Of a DNA stretch of 64,000 bases, positions 59,205 to 64,000 are shown piece by piece. The position numbers and the translations under genes were made by a program. This DNA comes from Propioniciclava soli (GTDB lineage Bacteria > Actinomycetota > Actinomycetes > Propionibacteriales > Propionibacteriaceae): positions 351,736 to 415,735 of the forward strand of contig NZ_JACYOT010000005.1 of assembly GCF_014858005.1 (NCBI RefSeq), in the 5' to 3' direction. The notes beneath the pieces were generated by a model. That model searched no databases. It saw only the letters and a list, made by a program, of their open reading frames with translations, and had not been told where the DNA came from. Every line of letters begins with the position of its first letter. Position 1 is the first letter of the stretch.

Positions 59205-59824
59205 CGAGTGCCGACGCGCTCCGGGGTCGTGGTGACGCTTCCCACCCGGGGGGCTGTCAGGTCGGGGAAGGCGCGGTGCACGGCCACGGCGATGCCCGCG
59301 GCGACGACGGTCTTCACCAGGTCACCCGGCAGGTAGGGGACGCCGGCCGCGACGGCCGCCTCCCAGGGCAGGCCGCCGACGAGGTGCATCCCGGTGATGC
59401 CCAGCGGGTGGATGAACACCAGCGAACCGGCCAGCCCGGAGCCGACGAGGCCGAGCCAGCGGCGTCCGGACGCCCACGTGCGGCGCAGAACCAGGCGCGC
59501 CAGCGCACCGGTGAGCAGCGCAGCCAGCGGGAAGGCGAACAGGTAGCCGACCGAGGGCCGCGCGAGGACGCCCAGGCCGCCGTTGCCCTGCGCGAAGATC
59601 GGCAGACCGGCGAACCCCAGCAACAGGTAGAGGCCCACCGCTGCCGCGCCCCGCCAGGGCCCCAACACCATGGCGCACAGGGCCACGCCGAGCGTCTGGA
59701 GGGTGATCGGGACGCCCAGGGGGCCCACCGGCACCGCGGGAGCCAACGTCAACGCGGCCAGCAACCCGGCGAAGACGGCGATCAGAGCGACGTCGGTCAT
59801 CGTGGAGCGGGAGCGGGCGGCCAT
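59201..59824 (-). CDS. bioY: Biotin transporter substrate-binding subunit BioY
   Basis: This 207-residue S-component has six hydrophobic segments and the BioY landmarks GVPITLQTLGVALCAMVLGP, FAGLPIFAQGNGG and GYLFAFPLAALLTG. It binds biotin with high affinity and works with EcfAT. AGGAGGAACC precedes ATG 59824. The gap to the upstream HAD gene is 37 bases, so a separate promoter is not evident and no riboswitch is seen. Confidence 0.94.
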   Translation of the reverse strand: MAARSRSTMTDVALIAVFAGLLAALTLAPAVPVGPLGVPITLQTLGVALCAMVLGPWRGAAAVGLYLLLGFAGLPIFAQGNGGLGVLARPSVGYLFAFPLAALLTGALARLVLRRTWASGRRWLGLVGSGLAGSLVFIHPLGITGMHLVGGLPWEAAVAAGVPYLPGDLVKTVVAAGIAVAVHRAFPDLTAPRVGSVTTTPERVGTR

Positions 59825-59861
59825 GGTTCCTCCTGGAGGGGTGACGGGTGTCGGCTCCACT

Positions 59862-60851
59862 CTAAGGGAGCAGATCGAGGCGCGCCGCGACGGCCACGGG
59901 GTCGGACACGGCCCCGTTCCAGCACAGCTGCGCGAGTGCCCAGGCGGCGTCCAGTTGGGCCTCGCGGGTGCCGAGGTCGCCCTCGACGGTCGCGCCGGAG
60001 CCGGCCACGACCACGCGGACGCCGCCACACGTGGCGCCCTCGGCGTCCACCTCGGCGACGCGCGCCGGTTCGAACAGGGAGAGCACGTTCCAGCCGATGG
60101 CGGTGGGGCGCCCGTGGTCGGGTGCACGGCACAGGTCGAGGACGCCGTGCGCACCGGTGAACACGAAGAACGAGTCGATGCCGACGGTGTGGGCGCCCAT
60201 GATGTCGGTGTCGATCCGGTCGCCGACGAACACGGGGTTCTTCGCCCCCGTCCGGCGGATCGCCTCGGCCATCAGCGGCCGCTCTGGCTTTCCGACGACC
60301 GTCGGCTCGACGTCCACGGTCACGCCGACGGCAGCCACCATCGTGCCGAGCCCCGGCACGATGCCCCGGTTCGTCGGGCGGGTGGCGTCGGTGTTGGTCG
60401 CCACCCAGTGGGCACCTCGCTGGATGGCGAAGCCCGCCTCCTCCAGCCGCGCCCACGTCATGTCCGGGTCGTAACCCTGGACGACCACGACCGGCTCGTC
60501 GTCGGCGGACGCCACGGGCGTCAGCCCAGCCTGGCTGACCAGGTCCACCAGGTTCTGCGTCCCGACCACCAGCGCCGGCGTGCCGGGCGGGTACTCCTCC
60601 CCCACCAGCGCAGCGGCCGCCTGCGCGCTCGAGATCACGTCAGGCTCGGTGGCCGGGTACCCCAGCCGTGCGAGGTGTTCGGCCACCGCTGCGGTGCTGC
60701 GGGCGGCGTTGTTGGTGACATAGGTGGGCCGGACGCCGCGTCGCACCAGCTGGTCCACCCCGTCGACGCCCCCCTCCACCGCGTCGGGGCCCAGGTAGAG
60801 GACCCCGTCGAGGTCGAACATCACGACGTCGTAGGCGTCGATGAAGCTCAT
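59862..60851 (-). CDS. HAD-IIA family sugar-phosphatase-like hydrolase
   Basis: This 329-residue protein has FDLDGVLYLG (Asp13/Asp15) and VTNNAARS (motif II region), then GKPERPLM and FVGDRIDTDIMGA. This is the NagD/phosphoglycolate phosphatase-like HAD-IIA set. An unusual 60-residue C-terminal extension follows the core. It overlaps the repeat-protein stop by four bases (ATGA), so the two are coupled. Confidence 0.88.
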   Translation of the reverse strand: MSFIDAYDVVMFDLDGVLYLGPDAVEGGVDGVDQLVRRGVRPTYVTNNAARSTAAVAEHLARLGYPATEPDVISSAQAAAALVGEEYPPGTPALVVGTQNLVDLVSQAGLTPVASADDEPVVVVQGYDPDMTWARLEEAGFAIQRGAHWVATNTDATRPTNRGIVPGLGTMVAAVGVTVDVEPTVVGKPERPLMAEAIRRTGAKNPVFVGDRIDTDIMGAHTVGIDSFFVFTGAHGVLDLCRAPDHGRPTAIGWNVLSLFEPARVAEVDAEGATCGGVRVVVAGSGATVEGDLGTREAQLDAAWALAQLCWNGAVSDPVAVAARLDLLP

Positions 60852-63628
60852 GGCGTCTCCGGGGCGGGCGCGTCGTCGTCAGGCTCAGCGTCGGCGTCGG
60901 CGTCCTCACCGGGCTCGGCGTCGGCGTCCTCACCGGGCTCAGCGTCGGCGTCCTCCTCCTCGGCCGGGTCCTCCTCCTCGTCCTCGTCAGGCTCCGGGTC
61001 GGTGTCCACGTCCGGCGTCTCGTCCGCCGCCGTGTCACCGACGTCGTCCGCGCCCTGCTGGCCGTTCTCGTCCTCGGCCGCGTCCACCTCCGGCGCGTCA
61101 CCGGCCAGGGCGTCCTCGTCGAGTTCGAGCACGATGCCCTGCAGGCGGGCGACCCGGTCCTCGGCGTCGGTCTCGCCCTCGGTGTCCAGCGCCGCCGCGG
61201 CGGCGAACCACCGTTCGGCGCCCGTGGCGTCGCCGCTCTGCTCGAGCAGGTCGGCATAGCCATAGCGCAGGCGAGCCCGCCCGGCACGCGAACCCTTCCC
61301 GGCGGACGCCTCGATCTCGGCCTTCAGCACGCGCAACGCCTCGGCCTGCTGGCCCTGGTCGAGGCGCGTGCCGGCCTCCACCAGCCGCAGCTCGACGCGC
61401 TGGTTGAAGTCGGGCTGGGCATCCAGGCCCTCGCGCACCAGTTTGAGGGCGCGATCCGGACGCCCCAGCGCGCGCTCACAGTCCGCCATCACGGCGATGA
61501 ACTCGGTACCGCCGTTCATGCGCCGCAGCGCCCGGAACTCCTGCAGGGCCACGGCGTACTCGCCGGCCGCATAGGCGGTCTCCCCGGTGGCCTCGCGCGT
61601 GACGGCCAGCCGGGCCGCCCGCCGCCGCGCCGCCTCCGCATGCGCGTAGGCCAGCTGCGGATCGCTGGTCACCAGTTCGCCCGCCTTGAGGAGGTGCGCT
61701 CCGACGATCTCGGCGGTCTCCTGGCTCAGCGAGCGCAGCTCAGCACGCACCGCACGCGGCAGTTCCCTCAGATCCATGTCCTGGGGGGTGTCGGGCTCGT
61801 TCTCCTTCGCCGCGAGGCCGGGACGCGGCACGTACGGCTCGGTCTCCTCCTCGCGCGGGGCCCAGTCGTCGCGACGGGGGCGGTCGTCGCGACGGGGGCG
61901 GTCGTCCCGGCGGGGGCGGTCATCGCGTCCGCCGAAGCGCTGACCGCCCCCGCGGTGGGTATCGCGCCGCTCGTCGGTCGGCCGGCCCCCACGCTGGGTG
62001 TCTCGACGCTCCCCGTAGGGGCGGTCACCGCGGTCGTTGTCGCGCCGCTGGCCGTAGGACGACTGGCCCCGCGACCCACCTCGGTCACCAACGGAACGCT
62101 CGCCACGGTCGTTGTCGCGCCGCTGCCGGTAGGGACGGTCACCGCGGTCGGTGTCGCGCCGCTGGCCGTAGGACGACTGGCCCCGCGACCCACCTCGGTC
62201 ACCAAAGGAACGCTCGCCACGGTCGTTGTCGCGCCGCTGCCGGTAGGGACGGTCACCGCGGTCGTTGTCGCGCCGCTGCCCGTAGGGACGGTCACCACGG
62301 TCGTTGTCGCGACGCTGCCCGTAGGGACGGTCACCGCGGTCGGTGTCGCGCCGCTGCCCGTAGGGACGGTCACCGCGGTCGGTGTCGCGCCGCTGCCCGT
62401 AGGGACGGTCACCGCGGTCGGTGTCGCGCCGCTGCCCGTAGGGACGGTCACCGCGGTCGGTGTCGCGCCGCTGCCCGTAGGGACGGTCACCGCGGTCGGT
62501 GTCGCGCCGCTGCCCGTAGGGACGGTCACCGCGGTCGGTGTCGCGCCGCTGCCCGTAGGGACGGTCACCACGGTCGTTGTCGCGACGCTGCCCATAGGGG
62601 CGGTCACCACGGTCGTTGTCGCGACGCTGGCCGTAGGAACGATCCCCACGCTGATTGTCCCGACGCTCACCGTAAGAACGATCCCCACGGTCGATGTCAC
62701 GACGCTGCCCATAGGACGACTGGCCCCGCGACCCACCTCGGTCACCAAAGGAACGCTCGCCACGGTCGTTGTCGCGCCGCTGGCCGGAGGGACGGTCACC
62801 ACGGTCGTTGTCGCGACGCTGGCCGTAGGGACGGTCACCGCGCTGATTGTCCCGTCGCTCGCCGTAGGGACGGTCACCACGGTCGTTGTCGCGCCGCTCC
62901 CCATAGGACGACGGGCCCCGCGACCCACCGCGGTCTCCCAAGGAACGCTCGCCACGGTCGTAGTCGCGACGCTCACCGTAGGCACGATCCCCACGCTGAT
63001 TGTCCCGACGCTCACCGTAAGAACGATCCCCACGGTCGATGTCACGACGCTGCCCATAGGACGACTGCCCCCGCGACCCACCTCGGTCACCAAAGGAACG
63101 CTCGCCACGGTCATTGTCGCGCCCCTGGCCGTAGGGGCGGTCGCCGCCCTGATTGTCGCGACGCTGCCCATAGGGGCGGTCACCGCGGTCGCTATCGCGC
63201 CGCTGCCCATAGGACGACTGGCCCCGCGACCCACCTCGGTCTCCATAGGAACGCTCGCCACGGTCGTTGTCGCGACGCTCACCGTAGGAACGATCCCCAC
63301 GCTGATTGTCCCGACGCTCACCGTAAGAACGATCCCCACGGTCGCTGTCACGACGCTGCCCATAGGACGACTGACCTCGCGACCCACTCCGGTCGCCGTG
63401 CGAGCGGTCGCCACGTTGGGCGTCGCCCCGCTCACCGTAGGAGTTGCCGCCGCGCCCACCCTGGGGGCGTCCACCTCGGTCATCGCGGCCGTAGGAGGGG
63501 CGTCGCTCTGATCCCGAGCGGCTTCCGCGCTCGCTGGACCCACCGCCGCGGTAGGCGCCGCGCCCCTGACCGGACGCGCTTCCGCTACCGCGCCCGGCCC
63601 TGCGATCCTCGTTGTTGTTCTCAGTCAC
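60848..63628 (-). CDS. Repeat-rich protein with Arg/Gly/Asp/Tyr N-terminus, TPR region and acidic tail
   Basis: This 926-residue protein has three parts. Residues 1-560 are almost pure Arg, Gly, Asp, Ser, Gln, Tyr and Asn in 13-residue units such as GDRPYGQRRDTDR, with variants ending in ERRDNQR and longer GDRGGSRGQSSYGQ blocks. Residues about 620-840 form a helical TPR-like domain (DLRELPRAVRAELRSL to AERWFAAAAALDTEG). The last 80 residues are a Glu/Asp/Ala tail with repeated DADAEPGE. Arg/Gly-rich repeats often bind RNA and promote phase separation. Proteins with a TPR end at this locus occur in other actinobacteria, but this repeat length seems unusual. The start is GTG 63628 with only a weak ribosome site. 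Confidence 0.8.
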   Translation of the reverse strand: MTENNNEDRRAGRGSGSASGQGRGAYRGGGSSERGSRSGSERRPSYGRDDRGGRPQGGRGGNSYGERGDAQRGDRSHGDRSGSRGQSSYGQRRDSDRGDRSYGERRDNQRGDRSYGERRDNDRGERSYGDRGGSRGQSSYGQRRDSDRGDRPYGQRRDNQGGDRPYGQGRDNDRGERSFGDRGGSRGQSSYGQRRDIDRGDRSYGERRDNQRGDRAYGERRDYDRGERSLGDRGGSRGPSSYGERRDNDRGDRPYGERRDNQRGDRPYGQRRDNDRGDRPSGQRRDNDRGERSFGDRGGSRGQSSYGQRRDIDRGDRSYGERRDNQRGDRSYGQRRDNDRGDRPYGQRRDNDRGDRPYGQRRDTDRGDRPYGQRRDTDRGDRPYGQRRDTDRGDRPYGQRRDTDRGDRPYGQRRDTDRGDRPYGQRRDTDRGDRPYGQRRDNDRGDRPYGQRRDNDRGDRPYRQRRDNDRGERSFGDRGGSRGQSSYGQRRDTDRGDRPYRQRRDNDRGERSVGDRGGSRGQSSYGQRRDNDRGDRPYGERRDTQRGGRPTDERRDTHRGGGQRFGGRDDRPRRDDRPRRDDRPRRDDWAPREEETEPYVPRPGLAAKENEPDTPQDMDLRELPRAVRAELRSLSQETAEIVGAHLLKAGELVTSDPQLAYAHAEAARRRAARLAVTREATGETAYAAGEYAVALQEFRALRRMNGGTEFIAVMADCERALGRPDRALKLVREGLDAQPDFNQRVELRLVEAGTRLDQGQQAEALRVLKAEIEASAGKGSRAGRARLRYGYADLLEQSGDATGAERWFAAAAALDTEGETDAEDRVARLQGIVLELDEDALAGDAPEVDAAEDENGQQGADDVGDTAADETPDVDTDPEPDEDEEEDPAEEEDADAEPGEDADAEPGEDADADAEPDDDAPAPETP
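62318..62551 (-). repeat. Six perfect 39-bp tandem repeats in coding sequence
   Basis: Units begin at 62318, 62357, 62396, 62435, 62474 and 62513 and are identical. Each encodes one 13-residue GDRPYGQRRDTDR unit. Imperfect units extend the array from about 61,950 to 63,400. Confidence 0.9.
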
Positions 63629-63721
63629 CGCTCAAGTCTGCCGTCCCCGCTCCGGGGCAGCAAAGCGAGAACAACTACGCCCCTGTCTCATCGACACGGG
63701 AGCCATCCCTGCCCAGACTGT

Positions 63722-63811
63722 GCGTCGACAATCCATGCACATGCCCGGCTTCTCGACACACACCACCGGTTTTGCGTCGAGGACCCATGCATATGCCCGG
63801 CTTCTCGACAC
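63722..63811. repeat. Pair of 38-bp intergenic repeats with inverted ends
   Basis: Two copies (63722-63759 and 63774-63811) agree in 34 of 38 positions. Each starts with GCGTCGA and ends with CTCGACAC, so the ends form GTCGA...TCGAC inverted repeats with a fixed 28-base offset. The centres (CATGCACATG and CATGCATATG) are also partly palindromic. No coding function is visible. Confidence 0.8.
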
Positions 63812-63900
63812 CTGCCACCCACGACACCAACCGACCCTGGCCCCCGGGCCCGCCACGGTGCCCAACACGAAGGCCCGCCCCTACCCGGGGTGGGCACAAA

Positions 63901-63957
63901 GAAGAGGGGGAGCAAAACCCGTCGACCATGACGGTCGCGGTTTTGCTCCCTCTCTTC
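63901..63957 (-). terminator. rRNA operon terminator
   Basis: The arms at 63901-63919 and 63939-63957 (core GGAGCAAAACC with GGTTTTGCTCC) form a stem of 19 positions with one mismatch. GACC-GGTC pairs inside the loop. It lies 11 bases beyond the 5S 3' end on the minus strand and is followed by TTTGTG. Confidence 0.85.
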
Positions 63958-63967
63958 CAACGGGGTT

Positions 63968-64000
63968 GTTCGGCGGTGTCCTACTCTCCCACACCCTCAC
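63968..64000 (-). rRNA. rrf: 5S ribosomal RNA, 3' end (partial)
   Basis: The minus strand reads GGGAGAGTAGGACACCGCC and then GAAC at its 3' end, the conserved 3' part of actinobacterial 5S rRNA. The rest of the gene and presumably the rrn operon lie beyond the window. Confidence 0.9.

Noticed and set aside
59825..59861. Riboswitch or separate promoter before bioY
   Set aside because: Only 37 bases separate it from the upstream gene and no structure is visible.
61950..63400. CRISPR-like regular repeats
   Set aside because: The 39-bp units are contiguous, coding and without unique spacers, and no cas genes are present.
61640..63511. Long open frame (623 codons) on the plus strand across the repeat gene, with a 13-residue Val/Gly/Thr unit
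   Set aside because: It is antisense to the repeats, which lack stop codons in several frames for compositional reasons; it has no ribosome site or conserved domain.
61768..63543. Second minus-strand frame of 591 codons across the same repeats
   Set aside because: Same cause. The chosen frame continues into a TPR-like domain and this one does not.

Overview
This is about 64 kb of a very GC-rich chromosome from an actinomycete, most likely of the Propionibacteriales/Propionibacteriaceae. Evidence: the order mtrA-mtrB-lpqB-comF-hpf-secA, the prfB-ftsE-ftsX-smpB-ssrA neighbourhood, actinobacterial families (DUF3145, DUF3052, DUF5709, Rv3235-like, LpqB), frequent GTG/TTG starts, TAnnnT -10 boxes and probable leaderless mRNAs, and a tmRNA tag ending in DFALAA. 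No phage, insertion sequence, CRISPR array or classical defence system is visible. Most of the window is core chromosome.

Layout. 1-4.6 kb: end of a PEP/pyruvate-binding protein, gdhA, and leuA with a leucine-rich leader peptide. 4.6-7.7 kb: two CNNM/CorC-like membrane proteins and a DUF1707 protein. 7.8-11.7 kb: a TetR regulator divergent from a haem-oxidoreductase operon (catalase-like protein, small Dyp-like protein, Dyp peroxidase). 11.7-17.4 kb: FUSC transporter-like protein, then phoH-ybeY-CNNM-era and DUF5709. 17.5-19.8 kb: queuosine-precursor transporter, RDD protein, Rv3235-like protein. 19.8-29.3 kb: secA, a YcaQ-like protein, hpf, comF, lpqB, mtrB and mtrA on the minus strand. 29.3-39.8 kb: YqgE, a cation-efflux protein, tmRNA, DUF1707/DUF4870, FKBP, DUF2207, smpB, an M23 coiled-coil hydrolase, ftsX, ftsE, prfB. 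39.8-46 kb: an SDR with a C-terminal Cys/His module behind a perfect palindrome, tRNA-Val, DUF3052, aceE, a PHP protein. 46-52.7 kb: a FasR-like regulator, two SDRs, then fabD-fabH-acpP-fabF. 52.7-60.9 kb: PfkB kinase, DUF3145, recN, nadK, tlyA (frameshifted), a 70-aa protein, ecfT-ecfA-bioY, HAD phosphatase. 60.8-64 kb: a 926-aa protein with a 13-residue Arg/Gly/Asp/Tyr repeat, a pair of 38-bp intergenic repeats, and the terminator and 3' end of a 5S rRNA gene.

How the genes work together. The largest groups serve envelope and division (MtrAB-LpqB, SecA, FtsEX with an M23 hydrolase), ribosome quality control and hibernation (SmpB, tmRNA, RF2, HPF, YbeY, Era) and type II fatty-acid synthesis with its regulator. 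The least explained parts are the repeat protein, the TetR/catalase-like/Dyp operon, the two SDRs placed inside the FAS-II locus, and the palindrome-controlled SDR.
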